A stretch of 61,334 bases of DNA from Ichthyophthirius multifiliis (GCF_000220395.1 NW_004086245.1:1-61334), one strand, 5' to 3'; shown: positions 11,810-24,572, counted from the stretch's first letter. Notes: generated by a model not told the origin, from the sequence alone. Translations and numbers: made by a program.

Positions 11810-14208
11810 TCATTCTTTTATGTACATTTATTATTTTTATTTTAAAAATTTCTAAAGTAAGGATTTTTTATTTATCGATTATCTTTAATCTTAATTAATT
11901 TTTAAGCGTTAATTTATTTTTTACAATTTACTTATTTTCAATACATTTTCAATATATTAGCATTTTTAATTTTAAATTTATCTTTCTGTAGTAGTATATG
12001 ATTTGCATATTAAAGATAATTTAGAATTTGAATCAGCATTTTTAATAGAATTAGATAGTATTTTATTTGAAGAGGAATTCATGTTTCTAAAAAAATATTT
12101 ATTTTACTAATTATCTGTATTATTAGAAGTGTAATTTAATGCTTATAATTTTCTATATGTATAATTAATATTATGAGTTTAATTTTAATCTGTTTAAATA
12201 CAATTTAAATGCTAAGAAATTGATTAAAAATATTTAGAATTATTAATTGATTTTTAAGTTTATGAAATTTAGAAATCTTATTTCTTTATATAATCATTTA
12301 TATGCAATGTATTATTAAAATCTTATATTTATTAATAAGTACTAATATAATTTTTTTATTAGAATGGAATTAATTTTTTAATTTAAATTTTTGGAATATT
12401 TATATTAGTTAAAAAATTTTTTTTTATAAAATTTTCTCTATTCTAAATCCTTAATAAATAAATAAAAATATAAAAAATAGAATATAAAATAAAATTACCA
12501 TTTAATTTTATTTAATGTAACATTTTCAAATATTTCTGTATTTTTAAATAATTTAAGAAACTATAATAAAGTATTTTTTTTTATTTCAAATATTTATGCT
12601 TCTTATAAAGCCTTACATTTAAATTATCTTAAATCTTTATTCAATAAAATTTCTTCTTCTCCAAAACTTTAATTTTTAGTTAAGATTTTTAAGGAAATTT
12701 CCTTAAAAATTTTTTTCTTATTTAAAAGTTGATTTTTATTTTCTTGATTTTCAATTTCAATCATTTTAAAAACTTGTATTTCTCCACTTTTTATAAAGTA
12801 CACACTATCAACCTAATCTCCATACTAGTACATAACTTTTCCCTAAACATGTTTTTTAATAATCATATTAACCAAAATTTCATTAAGTTGACTATTTACT
12901 AATCCTTTGAAATACTCAAAAGATTATAAAAACTAATATTTTTCTTATAAAAAATGCATATGATATTATTTTGCAACTTTATCAAATCCTTCTTTACTTA
13001 AAACCATTAAATCAGTATCTTCTTTACATAATATAGTTGCAGTTCTTTATTTTTTAATTATTTAAAAAACAAAATAAAATAAAAAAACCTTCTTTCTTTT
13101 ATCAATAAAGCTATTTCTCCGAAGTATTCACCTGGTTTAAGAATTTAAGCAATTTAAAATTCCGGAAATTTTTTTTTAATATTATTAGGCAGATTTTCAA
13201 TATTCTTTTATATTTTAGGTTAATTATATAAACTCTTATTCTATTATTAAGTATCAAAATGTACACATTTATCGGTTTCGTTTTATAAATTAGTAAAACT
13301 ATTTATATTTTGAATATCTTCTTTTTTTCTATTAATAATTTCAGTCATAAATTTATTTTCTATAATTTTAAATTTTTTCTTAAAACAATATTATTAAAAA
13401 ACTTTATTATTAGATAAATTCTGGATATCTTTTGAAACGTTAGTATCTTTTACTATTATTTATTATTAAAAATATTATTTAATAAACTAACAAAGTTATT
13501 ATTTTTATATAAATCTGAATTTTCTGTGAATTTTTTTTACTAAAAGTTCTCTATCCTTTTTTAATTATTTAATAACTATTCCCTGTATTAAGGTAAAGGA
13601 ACTAAAACATATACAGATCCTCTCAAAATAATATGATAATGTCTTCCTAATTCCCCATAATTGAAAACAACTTGATCCTTTTGATAAAAAGAATGCTTTG
13701 TTTCTTAAAATAACTACATTTGAATTTAATTTATGGAAAACAATAGTTTATTTTATTTAAATAAAGGCAGTCCGATTATGCATTTTTAAAGAAAAATAAT
13801 ATCTTATTCATTTTTTAATTATTTTTGTAAAATATATACTGCAAGCTTTTTTTATTTATAAAAAAAAGTCAACAAAATAAAATAAAAACCTCACTTATTT
13901 CAGGGTCTTTAATATCTAAATTATCATTATTTATTAATGTACTTATTTTTTTTAATAAACTAAGCTTTATTAATGGAGAAATTAAAGAATCTTAAGACAA
14001 TTGCATTTCCGTTTAAGATTTTTCGCTATAACTTTAAGGAAAAAATTAATTACTATTTAATTCATTTATAAAAGGAATTTATAATTTGTTTTCTTAAATA
14101 TAACTTTTAGATTCATTTATATTATCACAATTTACTTTTTTTATATATTTTTTAATTAAATTATATATTTATTTATTTTAAATTACATGATTATAAGTTC
14201 ATTTCCAT
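11810..14208 (-). CDS. Tandem cyclic-nucleotide-binding-domain protein
   Basis: Two CNBDs follow an N-terminal Q/S/N-rich stretch. The first begins with YQKDQVVFNYGELGRHYHII, is split by a low-complexity insert of about 120 residues, and resumes at LKPGEYFGEIALLIKERRTA. It therefore keeps the glutamate and arginine of the phosphate-binding cassette. The second starts at KVMYQYGDQVDSVYFIKSGE, but its cassette (FGEEEILLNKDLRQFK) lacks the Arg-Ala/Thr pair and is probably degenerate. No kinase or channel domain is present. The C-terminal tail is Asn/Gln/Ser-rich. Introns include 13045-13088, one near 12450-12500 and one near 14130-14180; the first exon is short. A PKA-regulatory-like or free cAMP/cGMP effector role is inferred. 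Confidence 0.75.
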
Positions 14209-14407
14209 TATTTTAATCTTTTTTTTTATTATTTTTACTTTTGCTAATAATATTTTTTTTTTATTAATCTTTTTTTTTTTGTTAAATTAATAAATTAAGA
14301 TAAAATGATTTATTTTGTAATTTTAAATATATTTAATTAGATAATTTAAAATGATATTCAATTATTTTAATAATTAAATAATTCAATTATTTTATATTTA
14401 TGTAATT

Positions 14408-15946
14408 TCATTATAATATCTAATTATTTTTATTCTTTTATTTTAATTATTATTTTAATATTTATTTTTCTTTAATAATAATAAAATTTGTTTAAAAAAA
14501 TTATAATTTTTAATTAATAATAATAATAAATAAATATTCATTAATAATTTATTTAATTAACATTAAATTATTCAAGTAATTTTTTTTTTCAAATTATAAA
14601 AAACTATTATCATTTTAACTTTCGATAGAAGAAAAAGATGTATTTTAACAAAAACTTTAGTTTTTTCTTTTGTTTTTCCTTTCACATATTCTTTATTTAA
14701 TGTTATCAATTTAAACAGCTATATCAGTTTAATAAGCTTCCTTATTAGGCTACTAAAATGCATTTTCAGATACTCGGCTATTATATGAAACATATTTATT
14801 TTCAATTTAATTAATGTTTTCATCCTAACAAATATTATTAAGATTTTATCCTAAAACAATTTTTTTTCTTCTAAATCTTATAACATAGGTTCAAGATTGT
14901 TTAAAATAGATTTTATGCTTTATTAAATACTAACATAATTATCTGTATATTTTTTATATATAAAATAAAATTAATAGTATAATAAATACTTTAATGGTTA
15001 GATTATCTATTGTTTTAATTTTCATTACATAATAAAGAATTATTTTTAAATTTAAATTCAATTATAACTAATATTTAATGAACTTTAGCAATTAAATTCA
15101 TAAGTTTATTTTATTAAATAAGAAAATCTTAATTTTTTATTTCCAATTACTAAACTTTAATTTCTGACAAATTAAATTTCATTTAAAAAGCTTTATTTTA
15201 GATTTCCATTTTTTGTTTTAATTCTAAAATCAAATTTTCATATTCTTAATTTTTTTTTCCAAAATTTAATTTTTACTTTTTGTTTCTTCCATCTATTTTT
15301 TCAAATTTTTCAAAGAATTTTCTAAAAATTATACTTTTTCGTTTTCCATTTATTATTATTATATTATTTAATCACCAGTAAACTTAACTTTTTTATTTTC
15401 TTAAATATCAATACATTTTTCTTAAGCAAAAACTTTTTCTATATATTAATCAATATCATCCAAAGTAATTTCATTCTAAAAGCTTAAATTGCTTTTAGAA
15501 ACTCCGAAAAACCCCACTTTGTAATTTTTCTAATCTGCTTAAACTTTTTCATTATTTTTATTCAAAATTATATTATTATTAATATTTTCAATATTTATAT
15601 TTTCTTTATTAATATTTATATTTTATTTACTATTATTTATTTATTATTAAATGCTTTTTAGATTTATATTACTATTACTATTATTGTTAATTTTTATTTT
15701 TTCTTCATTTTTTAATGTTTATTAACGATTAGTGTATAAACTAAAGCTTTTTTGTATTTATGATTTGCTATTGTTTTCAAATACTGACTATGATGGTATT
15801 TTTGGAGCGTTTGGAGGTTATATTTTTTGTGCAATTTTGTTAATACTTGTTGAATTTTAATTGTTTATTATATTATTTAATTAATTTTGCCTTTATTTTA
15901 ATTCTCTGTAACTTATTATTTGGTTGCTATTAATTTACTTATGCAT
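14408..15946 (-). CDS. Unidentified coiled-coil protein
   Basis: A long open ciliate frame starts at ATG 15946. The N-terminal third is N/Q/S/I-rich. Then comes a more conserved-looking block (YKVGFFGVSKSN, LDDIDQYIEKVFAQEK, KKVKFTGDQII), followed by a heptad-like coiled coil rich in K, E and Q to about 15,090. After that at least two introns are needed (near 15,000-15,080 and 14,940-14,990) and the exact splice pattern is not resolved. The last segment (YVSYNSRVSEN, CERKNKRKNQ) is coding-like, and TGA is at 14408-14410. No family recognised. It shares its upstream region with the divergent HAD phosphatase gene. Confidence 0.55.
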
Positions 15947-16411
15947 TATTTTTTATTTTTTAAATGATTTTTTTTCAAACGGATTATTTAATATTTATAT
16001 ATTTAATATTTATTATATTTTAAAAATAAAAAAAAGTATTAATGAAAAAAAATATATTTTTATTATTTATTTATGTTTTATATTAAAATTAAATATATAA
16101 TTATAATATATATATTTAAGAATATTATTTTTTTGTATATAAAAACTAAAGTAATTTCATTATATTTAAAAATTTATAAAAAAATATTAATAAAAAAAAA
16201 TTAACTATATTAAAATATTAAATAAAATTATAATATAATTTTTATTTCAATAGAAATAAAAATATCTACATTAAATAAAAAATAAATATAATATAACAAA
16301 GAATTGAATTCAATTATTTATTTTTAAAAATTAAATATTTATATATTCAATAATTTTTTATTTAAGAATAAATTAAAAAAAATTAAATTATCTAATTTTA
16401 AAGATATAGTA

Positions 16412-17317
16412 AATAAATATTAATCATTTATATTCGATTGTGATGGTGTTTTATGGAAAGGGGGTTAAAAAATTCCTTTTGCATTTGAAGCATTAAACTA
16501 TTTAAAAAGTATAAACAAAGATATATTTTTTATTTCAAATAATTGCATTAGAAGTCGTAAAACAATACTTGAGCGATTAAAAAATTACGGATTTGAAACA
16601 AACATTGGCTAAATTCATTTATCAAGTTCTTTACTTGCTTATCATATAAAAAAAGACTATCCTGAAATATAAAAAGTATATTTAATGGGTGAAGATGGAT
16701 TAATAGATGTATTTAAAAAAAAAATTAATACATTAATAAATTAAAAAGGAATTTAATCAATAAAGAATTCTATTTTAAATTCTAAAATACATGACGATTT
16801 AAAAATAATAGACCATGAATATTTTTAAGAAATGAAAATAGATAAAGATATAAATGCGATAGTTTTGGGATTTAATTATAATTTTAATTACTATAAGATG
16901 TGCTATTGTAGTTTATTGGTTTATGAAAATAAAGCTAAACTTTTTGTTACTGAAAATACACTTGGTATCAAATTTAGTAATGGACGATTAATGCCTTCTG
17001 TAGATAGCTTAGCCCAAAGCCTACTTTTTTTGAATCAAAAAGAAGATAAAGATATATTAAATTATGTAAACATAGCTATGCCTAATAATTATGGATTAAA
17101 TTTATTCATAAATGATTTTAATTTAAATCCTAAATAATGTATAATGATAGGAGATAAAATAGATACTGATATTTAAATGACTGTGAACACAAATATTGAT
17201 TCTTTACTTGTTTTAACAGGAGAAAGTGATCAATAAGACTTTGATAAATTACAAAATTTCGAAAGAAATTATTTGTAAAATAATAAAGTTTATGTAAGTA
17301 AAAATTTATAAATATGA
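16412..17317 (+). CDS. HAD-superfamily phosphatase (phosphoglycolate/4-nitrophenylphosphatase-like); start unresolved
   Basis: HAD motif I is FIFDCDGVLWKGG (nucleophile and acid/base Asp, D-x-D), motif II is FISNNCIRSR, and the late motif is QCIMIGDKIDTDIQMT (motif IV acidic residues). This order, with a cap insert of about 150 residues, matches the PGP/pyridoxal-phosphatase (chronophin) branch, which dephosphorylates small metabolites in the cytosol. The frame is uninterrupted from 16427 to TGA 17315-17317. There is no in-frame ATG just upstream, so a short first exon probably joins through an acceptor such as the AG at 16409; an ATG at about 16042 is a candidate. Motif III lysine was not located with certainty. 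Confidence 0.75.
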
Positions 17318-17473
17318 AAAATATTTTATTAATTTCTTTTTAAAAAAAATAAAAATTGTAAATTTAAACATTTTTATATTGAATTTTTATATATATTAAA
17401 AATAAAAACTTAAAAGTTCTACTTAACTTAAATAATATTAAAATAATTAATAAAAAAAATATTATTTTTTATT

Positions 17474-17859
17474 TCATTATGTTTTCAAAGATAATTTATC
17501 ACTAAATTCCATATAAGTTTTTTTCATTTCATAATAATTTTTAACATAAAAACAGAAATTATTGACTTATTCAAGCCTCTAAAAGTGTTCAACAGTAGGT
17601 TTATCAAGAATTTCTGATATAACTATTAAATTACTAAAACAAACTTCAACCTCTGATCGGTCCAAAAGATTTTATTTACTAGCAAGTGCTTAATATAATT
17701 TTTCACATAATAAATAGGCTTCTTGCCATTTCTAAAGCATCATTAAACAACTTACTTTAATATTTAATATTTTAGTTGAATCTCCAAATCTTTCTTTAAT
17801 TTCATCAATATAACTTACAGCTTCATTATATTTTTCATTACAAATCTAAACAAAAAAAC

Positions 17860-17942
<83 letters not shown>

Positions 17943-18534
17943 TTAAAAAAAAAATTACATGATAATTTATTGTTGCTAATAGAGTTAAAACATCGTCATC
18001 ATTCATTTTTCTTAATTCATTTAATTTCTTTTCTGCTTGTTCGAATTTCTGATTTTTTACTAAAATAACTACATATAAATATAATAATTCAAAGTTTTCT
18101 TTAAACTTTGCTTCATTTTATACAAAAAAAGATAAATCGTTCACTTATATAGCAATGTAGCAGCCTATAATCAAATGAATTATAGACTAGTTATTTTATT
18201 AAAATTATTCTTTGAATTCAATAAATATTTCTTTATTTTAATTATCTTCATCTTATACTGATAATTCACATGGACTTATTAATGGAGCTAAATATTTACT
18301 TGCTATTTGGGCACATATCATAAGTTAACTTGAAGGTTTTTTATTAAATTATACTTAATTTTAAGGCTATAATTCTTTCAAACATATTATTGAACGGGCT
18401 ACTAAAAAATCGATTTATAATAAGTATTCTCCGTAGTTTGAATCTTCAGTTTAGTTCCATAATTCTAATATTTTCTAGAAATTACCTAAATAGTAATACT
18501 GACGATATTAATCAAGAATTTCTTTTAAATCCAT
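17474..18534 (-). CDS. Coatomer epsilon subunit (epsilon-COP)
   Basis: An all-helical TPR-like protein of 315 aa. Near the N-terminus QYYYLGNFQKILEL matches the opening helices of epsilon-COP. The middle reads AEKKLNELRKMNDDDVLTLL, equivalent to the segment before the signature region. The C-terminal half (CLMMLQKWQEAYLLCEKLYQ, SNLIVISEILDKPTVE) matches the family's last TPRs. Epsilon-COP stabilises alpha-COP in the COPI coat for Golgi-to-ER traffic. There is one intron, 17846-17958 (113 bp), made largely of (TA)n; removing it leaves exactly 316 codons. The protein length is close to the usual ~300 aa. Confidence 0.85.
17862..17938. repeat. (TA)n microsatellite inside the epsilon-COP intron
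   Basis: An almost pure TA run of about 75 bp fills most of the single intron of the epsilon-COP gene. Confidence 0.9.
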
Positions 18535-18607
18535 TTTTTTATTTTTACTTTTTTAAATATTTTTAGTTATATATACTTATATTTTTTTATAAAAATAGAA
18601 AATATTT

Positions 18608-18626
18608 AAATTAGATATACGTGTTA

Positions 18627-18681
<55 letters not shown>
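18608..18681. repeat. (TA)n in a divergent intergenic region
   Basis: A TA run of about 55 bp near the middle of the ~240-bp region between the epsilon-COP and palmitoyltransferase starts, which are divergently transcribed. Any promoter signals for both genes must lie around it. Confidence 0.85.
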
Positions 18682-18684
<3 letters not shown>

Positions 18685-18771
18685 TTTTTTTTATTATTTA
18701 TATTAATAATTTTATTTCTTTTTTTATTAAAAATTTTAACAAAGCAAAATAAATTATTTATTTAATAAATT

Positions 18772-19781
18772 ATGAGTTTAACAGGCAGACTTTATTAGAT
18801 AAATACTACTACTTTAATGCTTGGTTAAAACTTTTTAATATATTTATTAATAAATAGATCTTTTCAATATTGGACAATATATTAATTTCATATATTCGAA
18901 ATTTTTTTATTTTTTATATATTAATGCGTGTTTGCTTTAGGTTATATAAGTTATATTCGCGCAAGTATATCAGATCCAGGGTATTTAGAGTTTTTTATTT
19001 TATAAAAAATAAAATAAAAATAAAAATAAAAAAGTGTAGAATAAAAAATATACCTTTATAAAATATTAACAAATAAGTAAAATATTGTTACAAATGTTCG
19101 TTAAACCCTTGGAAACCAGACAGAGTTCACAATTGTAAATATTGTAAAAAATGCATTTTTAGAATGAATCATCACTGTGATTGGATAAATAATTGTGTAA
19201 GAATTAAAAATCATAAATATTATTTACTTTTTATAATATATATATTAATAATATATTTTTTTGGATTGATTTTAATTTTTTTAAATGAAATACTTTATTA
19301 TTTATCCAATGATTTTTTAAAAGTTTTATTTGATATAACTTTTACAAAAATACTTGTATAAAAAATAAAATATAAATATAATATAAATATAAATATAAAT
19401 ATAAATATAAATATATATATAAATATAAATATTCATATATAAAAAATATAGTGTTTAATATATTCTGCACTCAGTATAATTTTTATAATTTATTTATATG
19501 AAGTTTTATATGACTAATTAAAACATATAAACAAGAATTAAACTGTAGTTGAAAAGCATAAATAATTAAGAAGAAAAATCCTTAATAATTAACAAACATA
19601 TGAATAAATTTTCGGATCAGATTACTACTTTTGGTTTTTGCCAACAAAACCAAAACTAAATATTAGTTGTTTAGAATTTTTGTATAAGCCATAAGAATTA
19701 GAAGATTCAATATTTTAATAAAAAAAAACATATATTGAAGATTATTTTATTTAAAAATACTAAAACTATAATTTAAAATGA
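18772..19781 (+). CDS. DHHC-type palmitoyltransferase with NHHC core
   Basis: 287 aa. Two hydrophobic N-terminal segments lead into ASISDPGYLE, the DPG motif found just after TM2 in the family. Next is the cysteine-rich domain: CYKCSLNPWKPDRVHNC, CKKC and RMNHHCDWINNCVRIKNH. The zinc-ligand pattern and catalytic cysteine are present, but DHHC reads NHHC and the following proline is aspartate. Two further TM segments follow (LLFIIYILIIYFFGLILIFL and about residues 185-205), then a charged cytosolic tail. Introns 18990-19039 and 19356-19451 bring the exons to 288 codons. These enzymes S-acylate membrane-associated proteins at endomembranes. The Asp-to-Asn change may lower activity. Confidence 0.85.
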
Positions 19782-19836
19782 TAAAAAATTTTAATTTTTT
19801 TTTAAATTTATTATATATATATATTTTAAAAAAAAA

Positions 19837-21441
19837 TCATTTTTATTATTTCTTTGAACTAAGTATATCTTCCATTACATATCCACAAGGTGGTTTAGGA
19901 TATCTATCATTATTAAATTAATACTATAAGAATTAATTAGGTACTTCAGCCAGTAAAAGTCTGGTTAATTCTTATTCTCCTCCCTTAACATCATTATAAG
20001 CTAAAAACTATACCAAATCTCTATGCTTTCTTTATACATTTTAGCTTTTCATTCTCAAATCTCCATCTAAAGCCTTCATTTCTTCAAATGTATCATTACC
20101 AATACCCACAACAATAATTGATAGAGGCAAATTAGTAGCTTGCCCTAATAATTCTATAGTTTCTTCCATATCATCAATTGCTCCATCAGTGAGTATAAGT
20201 AAAATATTATAAACATCATTATTGCTGTTAATTCTGGCAATATCGGATGCATTTTTTATAACTGGAGCAAAGAAAGTTGGTCCACATAAAGTAACGTTTT
20301 ACAAAGCATTTTAATAGGCAGAAATTACACCATCTAATCCTAAAACTTCATGATTTTTTACATCTCCGGTTAATGGGAAACAGTGATCAGTGTCATAAGA
20401 TTTTAAATTAGGATATTGGGGTACTCCTCCAAATCCGTAAAGTTTAATTCTTTTGTTCGAGTCAAATTATAAGAGCACATTTAAAGTTTTTTTTAAAGTC
20501 TAAAGATATTAATTTTTTAATAAATCGGAAGAATGTAGTGATATAGGATCATTAATATCTCCATTTGAGGCAGTAAAATCTACAGCTGCTATAACATTAA
20601 TCTAGTAACCACCTTATACATAATCTATGAAAGTAGGTGGTGTGATTTTGATATTCTAAACGAGCAAAAACCCTAAATCTTTTTATCCTTTCTTTTTTCT
20701 TTCTTCATTTTAAAGTTCATGCTTTTGTCCTTAAGTTTTAATAAATTCTTTCATAGTGCTTTCAATTGAACCAACTATTCTATGTCCTCCAGTTCTCTCA
20801 TGATCCCAGCATTCCACGAGTATTTTTTTATCAAAATCTCCCTAACAAAGTTTAGTGATGGATTATTTATGTGATTTCCATACTGGATCTAAGTTATTTT
20901 TAATAACCTCGTTTTCGAAAACTAACACTTTTTCTCCTTTATGATTATAAGAATAAAATCTCAAAAAAGGGTCTGTTAAAGTCCAAAAATCTACGTTTAT
21001 TAATTTTACGCCTGACCATGCCCATTCTACGGTGTTTGAAAGTGTTAATTTTTCTGACTTAATTTAGAGTTTTCCTGCATCTTTTTTATCATCCTTTGTT
21101 TTTAGGTTTATTTCGAATTTATTTATTTCAGCCATAATTTAACCTAAAGTACATTTTCCTTTAGCGATTAAATCATCAGCAGTTAATAAGTCTTTGTCAT
21201 ATACTTCGAATTCTAATTTTTATTTCAATTCAAAAACATAGTCTAATTCTATGGGGGTAGACCAAGTTGGACTTTTAGTATTTTCTTTAGTTTCGGTTTA
21301 ACCTAAGAGGGTTTTTTTCTTGTTTTCAACTATATAGACCTTTAGGTATGGATCGCTTTTACCTCCTATTATATCTGTGTCTTTTAATTTAGTGGCTGAG
21401 AAAAATAATTAAATACGATCTCTTGATTATTATACTTACAT
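19837..21441 (-). CDS. Copine (C2-C2-vWA, Ca2+-dependent phospholipid-binding protein)
   Basis: An intronless frame of 535 codons. The first C2 domain includes FSATKLKDTDIIGGKSDPYL and YDKDLLTADDLIAKGKC (Asp clusters for Ca2+). The second includes DPFLRFYSY, NNLDPVWKSH and ECWDHERTGGHRIVGS. A copine/vWA domain follows: INVIAAVDFTASNGDIND (MIDAS-like, D-x-T/S), YGFGGVPQYPNL, LLILTDGAIDD, and the C-terminal VPNQFLQY plus KPPCGYVMEDIL. Copines move to membranes on Ca2+ rise and act in signalling and membrane traffic. The length of 534 aa is typical. It converges on the palmitoyltransferase gene, with the two stops about 55 bp apart. Confidence 0.95.
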
Positions 21442-21998
21442 TTTTTAATACTTTGGATATTTTTTATATATATAATAATTTATTATAATTTTTTTTAAAT
21501 AGATCTAATAAAATAATTTTTAAGATATTGTGCATTTTTTATATGATAGATTATAAAAAAAAAAAAAAATATTAATATAAATTTAGATTTTAATTGAAAA
21601 TCTTTAATATTATTAAATAATTTATAATATAAAATATATTAATTAAAAATTATAATTATATTTTTTTTAATTTTATATAATAAAATAAAAAAATATTTTA
21701 ATTGAATAAATATATAAAAAAATGAATAATATAATTAAAAAAAGTTAATAATAAAATATTAAATATATTGTTTATATATAATATAGAAGTTGCACAAATT
21801 TCAAATCAATAATTAAATAAAAAACATTTTATATTAAATATAATAACATATATATTTATAATCTTATTCTTACATGTATATGAAAATATAAGTTTAAATA
21901 ATTCATAATTAAAAAAATCCTTCTTGTATTTTATATTATATTTTCTTATAAAACTTATTTTCTTACTTAAGATTCACTTACTTTCTAAAATTTGGATA

Positions 21999-22325
21999 AT
22001 GCTAATCTATCCATTTATTTACTACAATAAAAAAGATAAATATTCTTCTTTTTATATTAAACATGTATATGATGATGTTTAAAAAAATAAAGTATTTTTA
22101 CATTATTATATTTCTAGAATAAATAAAGGTATACTAGACATAAATTTATTAAAAGTCTCTATAAACGTAGAAGATAAAAAGATTATATTAAAAAATTCCG
22201 ATGATTAAAATAATGTTAAACAATTTCGACACAAATAAAAACGAAGAAAAATAAATTATATAATGTTAATTTAATTCACTTTTTTAAGTAATTAAAACTA
22301 AATTATTGCTTAATTTTTTTACTGA
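21999..22325 (+). CDS. Possible small membrane-associated protein or exon fragment
   Basis: An open frame of 109 codons (ATG 21999, TGA 22323-22325) reads IYPFIYYNKKDKYSSFYIKH and VFLHYYISRINKGILD, a plausible folded segment. The same frame is open for about 50 codons upstream and contains two hydrophobic stretches, so the gene may begin earlier through an exon I could not place. Downstream, 22450-22630 has a lysine/glutamate-rich coding-like piece (GSNEKYISTLKK) that could be a further exon. No family recognised and the structure is not solved. Confidence 0.3.
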
Positions 22326-22629
22326 TTATTTACAAATATATATTGTATATGTAAATATACTTACATAATCTATATCTTATTTAGTTTTTACACTAGGTTA
22401 TTAATTTAAAGAATATTAATATTAATTTTTTTGAATTTTCTTATATCAATAAGGATCTAATGAAAAATACATATCCACTTTAAAAAAAATAAAATAGTTT
22501 ATTAAAAACATTATAAAAGAATTATTAGAAGAAGAATAAGAACAAAAAAATAAGGAAAAAAAAAGCACTTTCTATAAATAATATTGTAAAAGAATTACTA
22601 AATTTTTATGATGCTAGTATAGATACTAC

Positions 22630-23218
22630 AGATCATTTATCAGTAATAATATTTATTAAGTAACATAATATAATGATATAAAATAAAATAAAATAAAATA
22701 AAAGATATAAAAATAAACAGATAATTAACACATAACATTATAATGATTACATTATTTAAATCAATTTATTAAATAAATTTAAAGATATTATGATTATGCA
22801 TATAATTTAATAAGAAGGATATCAAAAAAATCATGAAAAAACTTAACATTATAAAGAACATCATTCTTTAAATAATTTAGATAAATTGATAAACTAAAAA
22901 TATTACTTTAAATTTTATTTTAATTAGTTAATTTTAAAGAAATTTTATTAAATATATAGGATAATGTAAAAGGTTAAAAGCTAGTATTAAAATATAATAT
23001 TTTTTAAAATATAAAAATTTAAAAATAATAATAATAAAATATTAATTTTATAATATCTGCATATATAAATGATTATTTTAAAAGTTAAGGACTAAAAATT
23101 AAATAAAAAAAAAAAAAAAAAAAAAAATTTTTAATTTGTATTATTTAAATGGTATTTAATAAATTAAATTAAAAGATATTTTTAAAATTAATAAAATAAT
23201 TAAAAATATTATATATTT

Positions 23219-23260
<42 letters not shown>

Positions 23261-23262
23261 CA
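22630..23262. other. AT-rich spacer with homopolymers
   Basis: Contains (AAAAT)n near 22680-22700, a poly-A run of about 26 near 23103-23128 and a TA run at 23220-23260. I see no convincing gene. Confidence 0.5.
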
Positions 23263-24572
23263 TCAAAATATTTTACATGCACAACCTTTTTCTTTTTTAA
23301 TTTTTTCGTCTATAACTTTTTTTATTTCATTATTTTCACTTATATTTTATTTATTTTTTTCTATTTATTGAGGTATATCTTATTTTTTTAATTTTAAATT
23401 ATTATCTGCTATTTTTAATTCTATTTCTTCAATTACTTATTAATTTTTTTAATTTAATCTTCTTTTTATGATATCTAAGTATTCAAATCGATTTCTTCTT
23501 TCAACCTTTATATATATATATTTTTTTTATTAATATTAAAAAAACATTGATTCTAATTTTTTTTTAGCGTTATTGATATCTTCATAAATTTTTGATATAG
23601 ATTGATCTATTTCCTAAACATTTTAATCACAATTTTTATATTCTTATTCTAATTCTTAATTTTCTTATTCTAATTTTTATATTTTTCGTTCTATTTCCCT
23701 TTTTTCGTCATCAAAATTATTTTCTTATTATTTTTTCTATATAAAAAAAATAATCAATTATATAATTTTTAAATATATATTAATAAAAATTACCTATATT
23801 TCTATATTTTATAGTTCATTTTATTTAATTTTTAATAATTATAAAGTTTCTTTTTGTTTAAATTCATAAGCACTAGTTTTTTTATCATATTCTTCTTTCT
23901 TTTATTAAAAAGCATAATTTATTTTTCTTTTCAAATATTTTAATTCACATATATCACATATTCTAAAGAAATTTTTCTTTTTATCCGTATCGGTAGAATT
24001 ATTCATGTTCATAGTTGAAGAATTTCCGTTATTTTATGAAGTATCATTATTATTAATATTAACTTTTGCTGGATCTTCTCTTTTTTTTCTGGAATGATCT
24101 TAACATACAAAATATCCACAAAAATAACACTATTTTCTTTACTATGTCAATATATTAAATTTGGTTTCGCATTTTACACATGTTTAAGGTAACACATCTT
24201 GTAAATCTTTTAGTTATTCAAGAGTATATATTCTTAAGAATATTTCTTTATATTTATTTAATTAATTAAAATTTATTTTTATTGTTTTTACTATCTCTTT
24301 CATCTATTTATTAATCAGCGTCTTCTAATTAATTTTTTATTTTTTATAATCTTCTTGTTATTTAAATAGTTTGGAATCATTAATTTCTTCATTATCAATA
24401 CTTTTATCAAATGTATTTAATGTATTTAAAGTATTTGATACAATTGCTATTTTGTTAATGATTAATATAAATTAATTATTAAAAAAAATATTATTTTTTT
24501 ACTTTTATCCTCATTAAATAATGAATCATGTATATTTAAGGATTATTAATTAAGACTATTATAACTATCCAT
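23263..24572 (-). CDS. FYVE-like zinc-finger coiled-coil protein
   Basis: The central zinc finger reads TCVKCETKFNILTQQRKQCY, FCGYFVCQDHS and, after an insert of about 45 S/N-rich residues, RICDICE. That gives eight potential ligands in the FYVE/FYVE-related spacing (CxxC, CxxC, CxxH, CxxC). The basic (R/K)(R/K)HHCR patch that binds PI3P is absent, so lipid binding is doubtful. A long K/E/Q coiled coil fills the C-terminal half, ending in a short tail with GCACKIF just before TGA at 23263-23265. At least three introns are present (near 24450-24500, 23740-23795 and around 23510-23530). An endosomal or scaffold role is inference from the fold only. Confidence 0.6.

Noticed and set aside
17815-18006. 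Minus-strand ORF with a long (IY)n run
   Set aside because: It runs through the TA-filled intron of epsilon-COP; splicing restores a perfect family match.
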